A stretch of 64,000 bases of DNA, from positions 682,001 through 746,000 of the forward strand of contig LT629697.1 in the NCBI GenBank assembly GCA_900100325.1. The letters are read 5' to 3'. Positions 1 to 9,750 of this stretch are shown in pieces. A program made the translations under genes and the position numbers. Origin of the DNA: Frankineae bacterium MT45 (lineage in GTDB: Bacteria; Actinomycetota; Actinomycetes; Mycobacteriales; Jatrophihabitantaceae). Positions within the stretch are counted from its first letter, which is position 1, and the number at the start of each line of letters is the position of its first letter. The notes beneath the pieces are model-generated. The model did no database searches, was not told where the DNA came from, and saw only the letters and a program-made list of their open reading frames with translations.

Positions 1-1219
1 CTAATCGCTTTAGCTCGCTTACCAAGGCGGCCTGCGTGTACTGCGCGATCATGAGTCCGGAGTCGACGCCGGGGTTGCCGGCCAGGAAGGCCGGGAGGCC
101 GTGCGAGCGGGCCGGGTCGAGCATCCGGTCGGTGCGCCGCTCAGAGATGGAGGCCAGATCGGCCACGGCAATGGCGAGGAAGTCCAGTACGTAGCCGACG
201 GGGGCGCCGTGGAAGTTTCCGTTGCTCTCGATGCGCTGATCGCTGAGTACCGCCGGGTTATCGATGGAACTGGCCAGCTCCCGCTCGGCCACCTGCCGCG
301 CGTAGCCCGCGGTGTCCCGGAAGGCACCGGCCACCTGCGGCGCACAGCGCAGGGAATAGGCGTCCTGGACGACGCTGCAGTCGGCGCCGCGGTGGCTCTG
401 CATGATCTGCGAACCGGCGAGGAGGGCCCGCAGATTGGCGGCCGAATCGGCCTGCCCGGGGTGCGGACGGAGGGCCTGGATATCGGCCGCGAAGACGCGG
501 TCGGTGCCGAGTTGAGCCTCGACGCTCATCGCGGCCGCAATGTCAGCCACCTTGGCCAGTCGGGCCAGGTCCACCAGCGCCAGGCAGAGCATCCCCAGCA
601 TCCCGTCGGTGCCGTTGATGAGGGCCAGCCCCTCCTTCGCCACCAGCGTGACCGGGATGATCCCGGCCGCGGCCAGCGCCTCGGCCGCCGGCATGAGTGT
701 GCCGGCCCCGTCGCGCACCTCACCCTCGCCGGTGGCGGCCAGGGCGCAGGTGGCTAGCGGGGCCAGATCCCCGGAGCAGCCGAGTGAGCCGTACTCCCGC
801 ACCATCGGCGTGATGCCGGCGTTCAGCAGTGCGGCGTACGCGTCGACGGTCGTCTCGGTGACGCCCGTGTGCCCGGTGACGAAGGTGTGCAGCCGCAGCA
901 GCATCAGCGCCCGGACGACCTCCCGCTCCACTTCGGGACCGGAGCCGGCGGCATGCGAGCGGACCAGCGCCCGCTGCAGATCCTCGCGCTGGTCGGCCGA
1001 TATTCGGGTCGAGGCCAGCGCGCCGAAGCCGGTGGAGACGCCGTAGATCGGGGTCTCGCCCGCACCCAGCGTCTCGACGGCGTGCCGGGCGGCCCGGATG
1101 CCGACCCGGGCACCGTCGTCCACCTGCAGCGTCGCACCGTGGCGGGCGACCGCGACCACCTCGTCGAGGGTGAGGGCCTGCTGGCTGAGGACGACGCGGG
1201 CTGGGGCACCGGAAGTCAT
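1..1219 (-). CDS. hutH: Histidine ammonia-lyase HutH, 3' end cut by window edge
   Basis: Converts L-histidine to urocanate plus ammonia, the first step of histidine catabolism in the cytosol. About 406 residues are visible from the ATG at 1219 (AGGAG 8 nt upstream); the family is about 510 residues, so roughly 100 C-terminal residues lie left of the window. Visible family motifs are GVSTGFGALAST near the N-terminus and GSLGCSGDLAPLA around residues 144-156. The triad that cyclises to the MIO cofactor reads Cys148-Ser149-Gly150 rather than the usual Ala-Ser-Gly; the essential Ser and Gly are present. The last visible segment, DSGLMIAQYTQAALVSE, is also typical. It is the last visible gene of a minus-strand hut operon, starting 10 bp after hutF ends. 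HutI is not seen and may lie beyond the edge. Confidence 0.95.
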   Translation of the reverse strand, partial: MTSGAPARVVLSQQALTLDEVVAVARHGATLQVDDGARVGIRAARHAVETLGAGETPIYGVSTGFGALASTRISADQREDLQRALVRSHAAGSGPEVEREVVRALMLLRLHTFVTGHTGVTETTVDAYAALLNAGITPMVREYGSLGCSGDLAPLATCALAATGEGEVRDGAGTLMPAAEALAAAGIIPVTLVAKEGLALINGTDGMLGMLCLALVDLARLAKVADIAAAMSVEAQLGTDRVFAADIQALRPHPGQADSAANLRALLAGSQIMQSHRGADCSVVQDAYSLRCAPQVAGAFRDTAGYARQVAERELASSIDNPAVLSDQRIESNGNFHGAPVGYVLDFLAIAVADLASISERRTDRMLDPARSHGLPAFLAGNPGVDSGLMIAQYTQAALVSELKRL

Positions 1220-1229
1220 GGATGGGCTC

Positions 1230-2540
1230 CTATTCGTAGAGGGGATCGATGGCGCGCCGCAGCAACTGCCCGACGTCGCCCAGGATGTGCTGACCGCCGG
1301 CCACGATGCGGCGCCCATCCACACAGACGTCGCGGACGTCGGCCGCGGTGGCGGCGAAGATGAGCTGCGTCGGGTCGGCCCCGGCGGTGCGTAGCGAGTT
1401 GATGTCGATGGTGACGAGGTCGGCCCGCTGACCGACGGCGAGTTCGCCGGCGTCGCTGAAGCCGAGACTGGCGTGCGCGGTGAGCGCTTGCTGGAGTTGG
1501 GCGAGGGTGAAGCGGCCGCGCTGCTGGGTGGCCAGTCGCTCATGAAGTTCCAGGGCGCGGGCCTCTTCGAGGAGGTCGATCACCGCGTGCTGATCGCTCC
1601 CGAGGCTGAGCGGCGACCCGGCTTCGGCCAGCGCGCGGGCCGGCCCTATGCCGTCGCCGAGGTCCCGTTCGGTGGTCGGGCAGAGGCAGGCCGTGGTGGA
1701 AGTCCGTCCGAGGGTCCGTATGTCTGACTCGGTGAGGTGGGTGGCGTGCACCGCGGTGCTATGCGGTCCCAACGCCCCGGCTCCATCGAGGAGTTCGGTC
1801 GGCGTCCGGCCGTAGTGGGCCAGCGCCGCCGCGTTCTCGGCTGGCTGCTCGGAGAGGTGGAAGTGCAGCGGGCGCCCGGCCGAGGCCGCCACGACCGCTG
1901 CCAGATCCGGCTGCGGTACCGAGCGGACGGAGTGGATCGCCGCCCCGATCTGCAGTTGCGCCCCGGCCGGCAGCTGCGCGGTTCGCGACGCCCACCTCTC
2001 CACCGTGCCGTCGGAGAAGCGCTGCTGGACCTCGTTGAGTTCGGTGTGCCCGTTGCCGTCGAAGCCGCCGGCGAGATAGCAGGTGTCCAATAAAGTAAGG
2101 CGAATTCCAACCTGCCGGGCTGCTTCGATGAGCGCGTGCCCCATGGCGTTCGGGTCGTCGTACGGTGTGCCGCCGGCCTGATGGTGCAGGTAGTGGAACT
2201 CCCCGACCGCGGTGACCCCGGCCAGCGCCATCTCGGCGTAGGTGGCCCGTGCCAGCGCCAGGTAGGAGTCCGGATCGAGGCGTCCGGCCACGTGGTACAT
2301 CCGTTCGCGCCAGGTCCAGAACGTCCCGCCGGCGTCGTGCGTCCGTCCACGGAGGGACCGGTGGAAGGCGTGGCTGTGCGCATTGGCGAAGCCCGGCAGG
2401 GCGACCCCGGCGAAGATCGACGTCCCGTCCGGCGGGGCGTCGGCGGTGATGGCGGTGTAGCGGCCGTCGCGGACGTCGAGGCGGACGTCACGGGCGAGTC
2501 CCGATGGCAGCAGCGCGTATTCGCACCACCAACTGGTCAT
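1230..2540 (-). CDS. hutF: Formimidoylglutamate deiminase HutF
   Basis: Amidohydrolase-superfamily enzyme that hydrolyses N-formimino-L-glutamate to N-formyl-L-glutamate and ammonia, the branch of histidine breakdown that avoids formamide release. The 436-residue length fits the family. Metal-site motifs are visible: NAHSHAFHRSLRGR near residue 54, LHFHLSEQ in the middle, and LGSDQHAVIDLLEEAR carrying the late Asp. The ATG overlaps the TGA of the upstream M20 gene by 4 bp (ATGA), which suggests translational coupling in the hut operon. HutF product requires a deformylase, and the neighbouring M20 hydrolase is the only candidate in view. Confidence 0.92.
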   Translation of the reverse strand: MTSWWCEYALLPSGLARDVRLDVRDGRYTAITADAPPDGTSIFAGVALPGFANAHSHAFHRSLRGRTHDAGGTFWTWRERMYHVAGRLDPDSYLALARATYAEMALAGVTAVGEFHYLHHQAGGTPYDDPNAMGHALIEAARQVGIRLTLLDTCYLAGGFDGNGHTELNEVQQRFSDGTVERWASRTAQLPAGAQLQIGAAIHSVRSVPQPDLAAVVAASAGRPLHFHLSEQPAENAAALAHYGRTPTELLDGAGALGPHSTAVHATHLTESDIRTLGRTSTTACLCPTTERDLGDGIGPARALAEAGSPLSLGSDQHAVIDLLEEARALELHERLATQQRGRFTLAQLQQALTAHASLGFSDAGELAVGQRADLVTIDINSLRTAGADPTQLIFAATAADVRDVCVDGRRIVAGGQHILGDVGQLLRRAIDPLYE

Positions 2541-3733
2541 GAGGCGAGCTCCCGGACCGCGCTGGTCAGGGCCTCGACCCCGGCGTGGCAGTCGGACGTC
2601 TCCGCGTGCTCGGCCGGCGAGTGCGACACCCCGGTCGGGTTGCGGACGAAGATCATCGCGGTCGGAATCCCGGCCCCGGCCAGGATCCCGGCGTCATGGC
2701 CAGCGCCGGTGGCCAGCACCGGCACTTGGCCGCCCAGGGCGGTGGCGAGCCGATCCCGCAGTGGTGCATCGAAGGGCGTATCAGCCGTAAAAGACTCCTC
2801 AATCGCCGCGACCCCGCCGGCCTCGGCGACGAACTGGGCGATCCGTCGGACGTCCGGCTCGTTCGGCCCACGGGCATCAAGCCAGGCCGTCACGGCCGAC
2901 GCGATCGCGTTCACACCGTTCGGCTCCACCCGCACCTTGCCGACCGTCGCCACCGCGCCGTACGTCTGGGCTGCGCGGCGAGCCTCCTGGATGACGGCGG
3001 CCAGGGCCAGCATCGGGTCGCGACGATCGACCAGCCGGGTGGTTCCGGCGTGATTCGCCTCGCCGAGCAGGTCCAGGCGCCACCGCCCGTGCGGCCAGAT
3101 CGAGGAGGCGAGGCCGACCGGTGCGTCGAGGTCGACCAGTGCCCGTCCCTGCTCCACGTGCAACTCGACGAAGGTGCCGATACGGGCCAGCGTCTCAGGA
3201 TCGGCGGCGGCGGAATCATCTGAAAAACCCGAGCGTTGCATCGCCTCGGCCATCGTGAAGCCGTCGCCGTCGCGGAGCCCACGGGCCCGGTCGGCGTCCA
3301 GTGCTCCGGTGATGATGCGCGACCCGGCGCAGGCCACCCCGAAGCGGGCACCCTCCTCGTCACCGAAGTTCACCACCCCGATCGGGCGCCTTGGCGTGAA
3401 GCCCGCCACGCGCAGGGCGTCCACCGCGGCGAAGGCCGAGACGACCCCGAGCGGGCCGTCGAAGGCGCCCCCGTCCGGCACCGAGTCGAGGTGCGAGCCG
3501 ATCACCACCCCCGGATCACCGGCCGTCACCGCAGCATCCGGGTCGCCCCACCAGGCCCACTGATTGCCGGCCCGATCCAGCGTCAGGTCGAGGCCGCGGG
3601 CTTCGGCGGCGGACGCGAACCATTCGCGAAGTACGGCATCTTCGCCCGTCCAGGCGAAGCGGCGATAGCCACCGGTTGCCGCATGCCGGCCGATCGGTTC
3701 GAGTTCGCTCCAGAGAGTGTCGAAGGCGGGCAA
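2537..3733 (-). CDS. M20-family amidohydrolase in hut operon (allantoate amidohydrolase/N-carbamoyl-amino-acid hydrolase type)
   Basis: Zinc-dependent M20 peptidase-like amidase, 398 residues. Motifs: GSHLDSVPDGGAFDGPLGV (metal His and Asp), GDEEGARFGVACAGSR (catalytic Glu), ELHVEQGRAL, and a late GAGHDAGILA. Such proteins are usually annotated allantoate amidohydrolase. Here it sits between hutU and hutF with no allantoin genes nearby, so hydrolysis of N-formylglutamate (the HutG role) is the likelier job; this is inference from context. The start is TTG at 3733, preceded by AGGAGAG with 9 nt spacing; no in-frame ATG or GTG lies near. It begins 5 bp after hutU and overlaps hutF by 4 bp. Confidence 0.85.
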   Translation of the reverse strand: MPAFDTLWSELEPIGRHAATGGYRRFAWTGEDAVLREWFASAAEARGLDLTLDRAGNQWAWWGDPDAAVTAGDPGVVIGSHLDSVPDGGAFDGPLGVVSAFAAVDALRVAGFTPRRPIGVVNFGDEEGARFGVACAGSRIITGALDADRARGLRDGDGFTMAEAMQRSGFSDDSAAADPETLARIGTFVELHVEQGRALVDLDAPVGLASSIWPHGRWRLDLLGEANHAGTTRLVDRRDPMLALAAVIQEARRAAQTYGAVATVGKVRVEPNGVNAIASAVTAWLDARGPNEPDVRRIAQFVAEAGGVAAIEESFTADTPFDAPLRDRLATALGGQVPVLATGAGHDAGILAGAGIPTAMIFVRNPTGVSHSPAEHAETSDCHAGVEALTSAVRELAS

Positions 3734-3738
3734 GCCGG

Positions 3739-5394
3739 TCAGCTCTCCTGCATCGGAATGCGGACGCCCCGCTCGGCGGCGACCTCAGCGGCGATCTCGT
3801 ACCCGGCGTCCACATGCCGGATGACGCCCATCCCCGGGTCGTTGGTGAGCACCCGACGCAGCTTCTCCTCGGCCAGCGGGGTGCCATCGGCGACGGTGAC
3901 CTGACCCGCGTGCAGAGAGCGGCCGATCCCGACTCCGCCGCCGTGGTGGATCGAGACCCAGGTCGCGCCACTTGCCGTGTTTACCAGGGCATTCAGCAGC
4001 GGCCAGTCGGCGATCGCGTCTGAACCGTCGGCCATCGCCTCCGTCTCGCGGTACGGGGAGGCGACGGAGCCGGCGTCCAGATGGTCCCGTCCGATCACCA
4101 CCGGCGCGCTCAGCTCACCACTGGCCACGAGCTGGTTGAAGCGCTCGCCGGCCTTGTCCCGCTCGCCGTAGCCGAGCCAGCAGATCCGCGCCGGGAGCCC
4201 CTGGAACGCGACCCGCTCCTGGGCGCCCCGAATCCAGCGATGCAGATGGTCGTTCTCCGGGAAGAGGTCGAGGACTGCCTGGTCGGTGACCTGAATGTCC
4301 TTCGGGTCGCCCGAGAGCGCCGCCCAGCGGAACGGCCCCTTTCCCTCGCAGAACAGAGGGCGAATGTAGGCCGGGACAAAACCGGGGAAGTCGAAGGCTC
4401 GCTGGTAGCCGCCTTTGCGGGCCTCGTCGCGGATCGAGTTTCCGTAGTCGAAGACCTCGGCCCCCGCGTCCTGAAAGCCGACCATCGCCTCGACGTGCTT
4501 GGCCATCGAGGCCTGGGCGCGGTCGGTGAACTCCTCAGGCTTCTTGTCGGCGTAGTCATGCCAGTCGGCGACGTCGATTCCTTCGGGAAGATAAGCCAAT
4601 GGGTCATGGGCTGAGGTCTGGTCAGTGACGATGTCGACGGCCACTCCCCGCGCCAGCAGTTCCGGGAGGACGACCGCGCAGTTGCCGACCAGCCCGACCG
4701 AGAGGGCGCGGCGATCGGCCTTGGCGGCGAGGCAGCGGGTGATCGCGTCGTCGAGGCCGTCGGCCAGCTCGTCCAGGTACCGGTGCTCGACGCGACGCCG
4801 CAGCCGGCTCTCGTCGACGTCGATGACCAGGCAGACGCCGTCGTTCATGGTGACGGCCAGCGGCTGCGCACCCCCCATTCCGCCACAGCCTCCGGTGACG
4901 GTGAGCGTCCCGGCGAGGGTGCCGTTGAAGCGCTTGGCCGCGACCGCGGCGAAGGTCTCGTAGGTCCCCTGGAGGATCCCCTGGGTGCCGATGTAGATCC
5001 AGGAGCCGGCCGTCATCTGCCCGTACATGGTGAGTCCGAGCCGCTCCAGGCGACGGAATTCGGGCCAGGTGGCCCAGTCGCCGACGAGGTTCGAATTGGC
5101 GATGAGGACGCGGGGCGCCCACTCGTGGGTCTGCATCACGCCCACTGGTTTGCCGGACTGCACGAGCATCGTCTCGTCGTCCTTCAGTGTGGTCAGGGTG
5201 CGCACCATCGCGTCGAAGGCCGGCCAGCTGCGGGCGGCCCGACCGGTGCCGCCGTAGACGACCAGGTCGTCGGGGCGCTCGGCGTTCTCGGGGTCGAGGT
5301 TGTTCATCAGCATCCGGAGCGGGGCCTCGGTCTGCCAGGAGCGGGCCGTGAGGTTCGTGCCGTGGGCTGCGCGTACGGGTCGAGCGCCATCCAT
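3739..5394 (-). CDS. hutU: Urocanate hydratase HutU
   Basis: Converts urocanate to 4-imidazolone-5-propionate using tightly bound NAD+ as an electrophile. The 551-residue length is normal. Visible signatures are [11 protein letters not shown] near the N-terminus, the NAD-binding segment [13 protein letters not shown] near residues 168-180, and [15 protein letters not shown] near residue 405, which holds the conserved active-site Cys. The ATG at 5394 has an AAGGAGA Shine-Dalgarno about 7 nt upstream. It is the first gene of the minus-strand operon hutU-M20-hutF-hutH. The promoter should lie in the 79 bp between it and the upstream ADP-ribosylglycohydrolase gene, which is also on the minus strand; no regulator gene is adjacent. 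Confidence 0.96.
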   Translation of the reverse strand: MDGARPVRAAHGTNLTARSWQTEAPLRMLMNNLDPENAERPDDLVVYGGTGRAARSWPAFDAMVRTLTTLKDDETMLVQSGKPVGVMQTHEWAPRVLIANSNLVGDWATWPEFRRLERLGLTMYGQMTAGSWIYIGTQGILQGTYETFAAVAAKRFNGTLAGTLTVTGGCGGMGGAQPLAVTMNDGVCLVIDVDESRLRRRVEHRYLDELADGLDDAITRCLAAKADRRALSVGLVGNCAVVLPELLARGVAVDIVTDQTSAHDPLAYLPEGIDVADWHDYADKKPEEFTDRAQASMAKHVEAMVGFQDAGAEVFDYGNSIRDEARKGGYQRAFDFPGFVPAYIRPLFCEGKGPFRWAALSGDPKDIQVTDQAVLDLFPENDHLHRWIRGAQERVAFQGLPARICWLGYGERDKAGERFNQLVASGELSAPVVIGRDHLDAGSVASPYRETEAMADGSDAIADWPLLNALVNTASGATWVSIHHGGGVGIGRSLHAGQVTVADGTPLAEEKLRRVLTNDPGMGVIRHVDAGYEIAAEVAAERGVRIPMQES

Positions 5395-5473
5395 GCTGCT
5401 TTCTCCTTCGGTCGTGTCTCCATCACACTCGCTCCCGACCGGAAACGCCAGGGTGGTGATGGGCCCGACCGGG

Positions 5474-7012
5474 CTAGAGCAGCGAGATCGACCCAGTCGA
5501 GCTGCGGCTGACCGCCGCCACGACGGCCGTCAGTGCTTCGGCCAGCGGGACGTCGCGCAGGGTCGCCCCGTAGCGGGCGGCGACCTCGGTGGCCACCCCG
5601 CCGGCGCCGATCCCGTGCAGGTAGACGCGCTTGCCCTCGCTGCGCAGCTGGGCGATGACCCGGGCGGCGTCGTCGAGGACGAAGTCCAGGTTCGGATTCT
5701 CGACACGGGCGTCGCTCTCGACGACCCACATCTCGATGTGGTCCTCCGGCGCGATGAGTTCAGGGATGTCCGCCCGCCCGACCCGGCAGAGCGACACGAT
5801 CGCGTCGACGCCGAAGGGGAGCCGGTGGAGGACGTCGAAGCCGCCGAGAAGCAGGTCGCTGTCGTACGGATGGGCGGTGATCGGATCGGCCGCGGCGGGC
5901 TGCGCGTACTCCAGGTGCGGCCGGTTCGGCCAGTTCGTCGGGGAGTCGTCACCGTCGCGCGTGATGAGGACGGCCAGCCGGGTCAGGTCCCGCTCGCGCA
6001 GCCCAGGCCACCCATGCAGCAGCCGCCGCCACTCGGCTGGTACCGCCGAGCCGCCATAGGCCGCGCCGACCAGGCCGCCGGTGATGGCCGCGATCGTGTC
6101 GGTGTCGTTGCCGCTGCGGGCCGCGAGCTCGATCGCGCGGGCCAGGTGCTGAGCCCGGAAGGTGCCGGCCGGGGCGTCGTTGGCTGTGGCGTCACTGGCT
6201 GTGGCGTGAGTAGTCGGCGCGTCCGTTGCCGGGGCGGCACCGCCAGACTGAAGCGTGCTGTGCGCGATGGCCGACCATGCCGCTTGGAACGCCTCGACGA
6301 CCCAGCCGTTCTCCTCGAAATCGGCCGGCATCGTGCGCTCGGCCGCCTCGATGCGGGCCAGCCACACCTCGCGGCGCGTCGTCGAGAGACGGGAGAGACC
6401 GCGGCGGATGTTCAGCGAGCCGCAGAGCACCGCGTGCCGGACGGCCAGGCACCAGAGGGCGCATGCCTCGGCCGCTTCGGTGTCGTAGTGAGTGAGGTGG
6501 CTAAGGGATTGAGCCACCTCGAAGAGCGTGTCCTCATCGTGCAGGTAAGCCAGTGCGACGGCGGCGGTGCGCATCAGCGACCCGTTGCCGCCGGAGCGTC
6601 CGGAGCGCCGGTGGTGCTCCTCGGCCGCTGCCCGCAGATGGGATGCGCGTAGCGGGAGGAGCTCCTCGCGGGCTGCGTGGTGGGCGCTCGTCAGCACGCT
6701 GCGGGTCTGGGCTCCGACGTCGGGTGCCTTCTGGGCCCAGCGGTACCACGCGTTGGCGATCTGGTCCTGAGCCTCGTCGCTGGCGAGATCCGCCCCGGAG
6801 GCGGCGACCTGGGCCAGTACCAGGCCCATCGATGTGTCGTCGGTCCACTCGCCGCGCTCCCACCCGAAGGTGCCGCCGCCGATCATGGCGATCGTCTCGG
6901 CTGCGCTGCGGGGAGGGTGAAACTCGTAGGGTGCACCGAGTGCGTCGCCGGCAGCGCTACCGAGGAGCACGCCGACGGCGCGATCCAGCTGTGCACTGCT
7001 CAAGCGAGTCAC
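5474..7012 (-). CDS. ADP-ribosylglycohydrolase (DraG-like) with degenerate C-terminal dual-specificity-phosphatase-like domain
   Basis: 512 residues, GTG start. The N-terminal three quarters show the binuclear-metal DraG/ARH signatures: [41 protein letters not shown] and [20 protein letters not shown]. It should remove ADP-ribose from proteins or small molecules. A low-complexity Ala/Thr/Asp stretch, encoded partly by a repeated GGCTGTGGCGT, interrupts the domain before [12 protein letters not shown]. The last ~140 residues resemble the phosphatase domain fused to similar actinobacterial proteins, but the expected HC-x5-R loop reads [10 protein letters not shown] at residues 466-475. Neither the catalytic Cys nor the Arg is present, so this part is probably inactive. 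There is no obvious functional tie to the hut operon downstream. Confidence 0.88.
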   Translation of the reverse strand: MTRLSSAQLDRAVGVLLGSAAGDALGAPYEFHPPRSAAETIAMIGGGTFGWERGEWTDDTSMGLVLAQVAASGADLASDEAQDQIANAWYRWAQKAPDVGAQTRSVLTSAHHAAREELLPLRASHLRAAAEEHHRRSGRSGGNGSLMRTAAVALAYLHDEDTLFEVAQSLSHLTHYDTEAAEACALWCLAVRHAVLCGSLNIRRGLSRLSTTRREVWLARIEAAERTMPADFEENGWVVEAFQAAWSAIAHSTLQSGGAAPATDAPTTHATASDATANDAPAGTFRAQHLARAIELAARSGNDTDTIAAITGGLVGAAYGGSAVPAEWRRLLHGWPGLRERDLTRLAVLITRDGDDSPTNWPNRPHLEYAQPAAADPITAHPYDSDLLLGGFDVLHRLPFGVDAIVSLCRVGRADIPELIAPEDHIEMWVVESDARVENPNLDFVLDDAARVIAQLRSEGKRVYLHGIGAGGVATEVAARYGATLRDVPLAEALTAVVAAVSRSSTGSISLL

Positions 7013-7173
7013 GCCTCGACCTCCAACGTCGGTGTCAATTTCTAACAGAAAACCGACCTGAAGTCTCGATGAATCCGGCGCCTACCCCCGTCTACGCGGT
7101 GCTCGAGCGGTGGTCGATGGCTGCGCGATAGCGGCAGACACCTGCGTGCAACAAATCCCGACATACTGAAGAG
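7013..7173. promoter_or_regulatory. Divergent promoter region between ADP-ribosylglycohydrolase and the amidoligase operon
   Basis: 161 bp separate the two divergent genes. On the plus strand a -10-like CATACT at 7162-7167 ends 6 nt before the GTG at 7174, and no clear Shine-Dalgarno precedes that GTG. This fits a leaderless transcript, common in actinobacteria. No convincing -35 is spaced correctly, so the call is tentative. Confidence 0.3.
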
Positions 7174-9723
7174 GTGACTTCATCTCTGACGCTCGGTGTC
7201 GAGGAAGAGCTTCATGTCGTCGATCTGGAGAGTTCGCTCCTCGTCCCCCGCGCGCCGCAACTGCTTGCCCGGCTCCCTGCGCAGAGCTTCTCGGCCGAAC
7301 TGCAGCGCAGCACTATCGAGACGAACACCGAGGTGTGCAGCACCCTCGATGAGCTGCACGCCGAGATCGTCCGGCTCCGCTCCGAGCTGATCAGCGTCGT
7401 CGCCTCCGAGGGTCTGGGCGTGGCCGCCGTTGGGACGGCGCCGATGTCGTCGGCCGAGGACTTCGAGCTCACCGCGACCGGGCGCTTCGGGCGGATGCAG
7501 GAGGAGTACCGGCTGCTGGTCGACGAGCAGCTGATCTGTGGCACGCAGGTGCACGTCGGCTTGGCCGACCGTGACCTGGCCGTGAGCGTCGCCCAGCGGG
7601 TGAGCCGTGACCTCCCCACGCTCCTCTCCCTCTCGGCCAGCTCCCCGTTCTGGCACGGCACCGACACCGGCTACGCGAGCATCCGCACCATCATCTGGCA
7701 GCGCTGGCCCACCGCCGGGACCTTCGGGGAACTGACGTCGGCCAGCCAGTACGACGACCTCGTCTCCGACCTGATCAGCTCCGGGGTGATCGCCGACGCC
7801 AAGATGGCCTACTTCGACGTCCGCCCCTCCTCGCACGTCCCGACCATCGAGCTGCGGGTCTGCGACGGCTGCCCGATCGTTGATGACGCGGTGCTCATCG
7901 CCGGGCTCTTCCGAGGCCTGGTCGCCGAGGCCCAGGCCGCGGCGCTGGCCGGCGAGCCGATCGTCCCGCTCCCGGCGCCGCTGCACCGGGCCGCGATGTG
8001 GCGGGCGGCCCGCAGCGGTCTGGCCGGCGACCTGCTCGACAACAGCCCCCGGCCGCAGCCCGTCCCGGCGGCCCAGGTGGTGCGGGCCCTGGTCAACCGG
8101 CTCCGCCCGCACCTGGAGGAGCTGGGTGATTGGAGCACCGTCCACGAGCTCTCCGAGGCGACGCTGATCCGCGGCAACTCCGCCGACCGCCAGCGGGCGG
8201 CCTTCGCCGAGAACGGTCGGATGACCGACGTCGTCGAGCAGGTGGTCGGCGAGACGCACGGCACGATCGAGGATTCGGCCCGGGCTCGCAAAGGGATTCG
8301 CCGCTACCCGGCCCGAGCCGGCGACGAGGTCTTCATGGCCTCCGGTGAACCGCGGCCGCCGTACCGCGAGGTGCTGAAGGAGCTGGAGCAGACGACCCTC
8401 TCTGAGGCGGCCGAGCAGGCGGCCCAGCGGGACGAGTGGTCGGTCGCGCAGGGGATGACCTTCGGCGTCGACGGCGGCCACCGTCCCTTCCCGGTCGACC
8501 TGCTCCCCCGGGTGATTCCGGCTCACGAATGGGCCGGGCTGCGAGCCGGGTTGGCCCAGCGGGCCCGGGCCATCGAGGCCTTCCTGCAGGACATTTACGG
8601 CGAAGAGAAGGTGCTGGCCGAGGCGGTGCTGCCCGGCGACGTGGTGCGGGCGGCCATCGGCTGGCGGGAAGAGGCCCGGCGGCTGCCAGCCGGGACGCTT
8701 CGCGCGCCGGTGCAGGGTTTCGACCTGGTCCGCAACGAGCTCGGGGCGTGGCGGGTGCTGGAGGACAACGTCCGGGTGCCCTCCGGTGCCGGCTTCGCGG
8801 TGGCGATCCGGGAACTGATGGACGTCGTCGTGCCCGGGCTGCCCCGTCCGGAGCACCTGCTCGGGCCGGCCGGTCTGCCCGGGCTGCTGCGTCGCGCGCT
8901 GGAGGCGTGTGCGGCCCCGGGGGCGACCGGGACGCTGGCCCTTCTCTCCGACGGCGCCGGGAACTCGGCCTTCTTCGAACACCGGCTCCTCGCCGAGCGG
9001 GCCGACCTCCTGCTGGCCACCCCGGAGCAGCTGGAGGTGACCGACGGCCGCGTCGTCTACCGCCCGACCGGCGCCTCGATCTCCGTCCTGTACCTGCGCC
9101 TGGACGTGGAACTCCTCGACCTGGTCGACAAGGACGGGCGGGCGATCGGCAGCGAACTGCTGGAGGCGGCGGTGGCCGACTCGGTACGGCTGGCCAACGC
9201 GCCGGGGAACGGCGTCGCCGACGACAAGGCGATGTACTGCTACATCAGCGACCTCATCGCCTACTACCTGGGAGAGAAGCCGCTACTGGACTCGGTGCCG
9301 ACCTACCGCTGCAGTGATCCGGAGGAGTGCCGCTCGGTGCTGGAGCGGGTCGGTGAGCTCGTCACCAAGCCGGTGGACGGCTACGGCGGGGGTGGCGTGA
9401 TGGTCGGGCCACTGGCCTCGGCCGCCGCGGTCTCGGCCCGTCGCGCCGAGGTGGCGGCTGATCCGGCGCGCTGGGTGGCCCAGGAGGTGGTCGCCCTCTC
9501 CTCGCATCCGACGTTCAACGGCGCCAACCTGGAGCCCCGTCACGTCGATCTGCGGGCCTTCGTCTACCTGACCGGCACCGGACCGGATGAGGCGCATGTG
9601 GCGGATCTCGCGTTAACCCGGGTGGCCCCCGCGGGGAGCATGGTCGTGAACTCGTCCCGCGGTGGCGGGGCCAAAGACACCTGGATCATTGGAGATGACG
9701 ATCAACGGCGAACCGAGAGCTGA
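7174..9723 (+). CDS. Fused carboxylate-amine ligase (GCS2 family) and circularly permuted ATP-grasp protein
   Basis: 849 residues with two amide-bond-forming modules. Residues about 6-370 are a glutamate-cysteine-ligase type 2 (YbdK/EgtA-like) domain: TLGVEEELHVVD, TIETNTEVC and LICGTQVHVGLAD are visible. Residues about 430-840 are a type 2 circularly permuted ATP-grasp: LPRVIPAHEW, FLQDIYGEEKVL, LEDNVRVPSGAGFAVAIREL, YRPTGASISVLYLRLD and VDGYGGGGVMVGPLAS. From family knowledge, both act by acyl-phosphate chemistry on carboxylates. The substrates are not deducible here, but a short peptide such as a gamma-glutamyl or glutaminyl amide is plausible. The next gene, an asparagine-synthase-like amidotransferase, starts 27 bp downstream, suggesting one operon. 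GTG start; possibly leaderless. Confidence 0.85.
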   Translation: MTSSLTLGVEEELHVVDLESSLLVPRAPQLLARLPAQSFSAELQRSTIETNTEVCSTLDELHAEIVRLRSELISVVASEGLGVAAVGTAPMSSAEDFELTATGRFGRMQEEYRLLVDEQLICGTQVHVGLADRDLAVSVAQRVSRDLPTLLSLSASSPFWHGTDTGYASIRTIIWQRWPTAGTFGELTSASQYDDLVSDLISSGVIADAKMAYFDVRPSSHVPTIELRVCDGCPIVDDAVLIAGLFRGLVAEAQAAALAGEPIVPLPAPLHRAAMWRAARSGLAGDLLDNSPRPQPVPAAQVVRALVNRLRPHLEELGDWSTVHELSEATLIRGNSADRQRAAFAENGRMTDVVEQVVGETHGTIEDSARARKGIRRYPARAGDEVFMASGEPRPPYREVLKELEQTTLSEAAEQAAQRDEWSVAQGMTFGVDGGHRPFPVDLLPRVIPAHEWAGLRAGLAQRARAIEAFLQDIYGEEKVLAEAVLPGDVVRAAIGWREEARRLPAGTLRAPVQGFDLVRNELGAWRVLEDNVRVPSGAGFAVAIRELMDVVVPGLPRPEHLLGPAGLPGLLRRALEACAAPGATGTLALLSDGAGNSAFFEHRLLAERADLLLATPEQLEVTDGRVVYRPTGASISVLYLRLDVELLDLVDKDGRAIGSELLEAAVADSVRLANAPGNGVADDKAMYCYISDLIAYYLGEKPLLDSVPTYRCSDPEECRSVLERVGELVTKPVDGYGGGGVMVGPLASAAAVSARRAEVAADPARWVAQEVVALSSHPTFNGANLEPRHVDLRAFVYLTGTGPDEAHVADLALTRVAPAGSMVVNSSRGGGAKDTWIIGDDDQRRTES

Positions 9724-9750
9724 CCGGGTAACCGACGAAGCGGAGCAGAC

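Noticed and set aside
7180-8982. 600-codon open frame on the minus strand opposite the amidoligase
   Set aside because: Arg/Gly/Pro-rich translation without motifs; it is an antisense shadow created by GC-biased third positions of the real gene.
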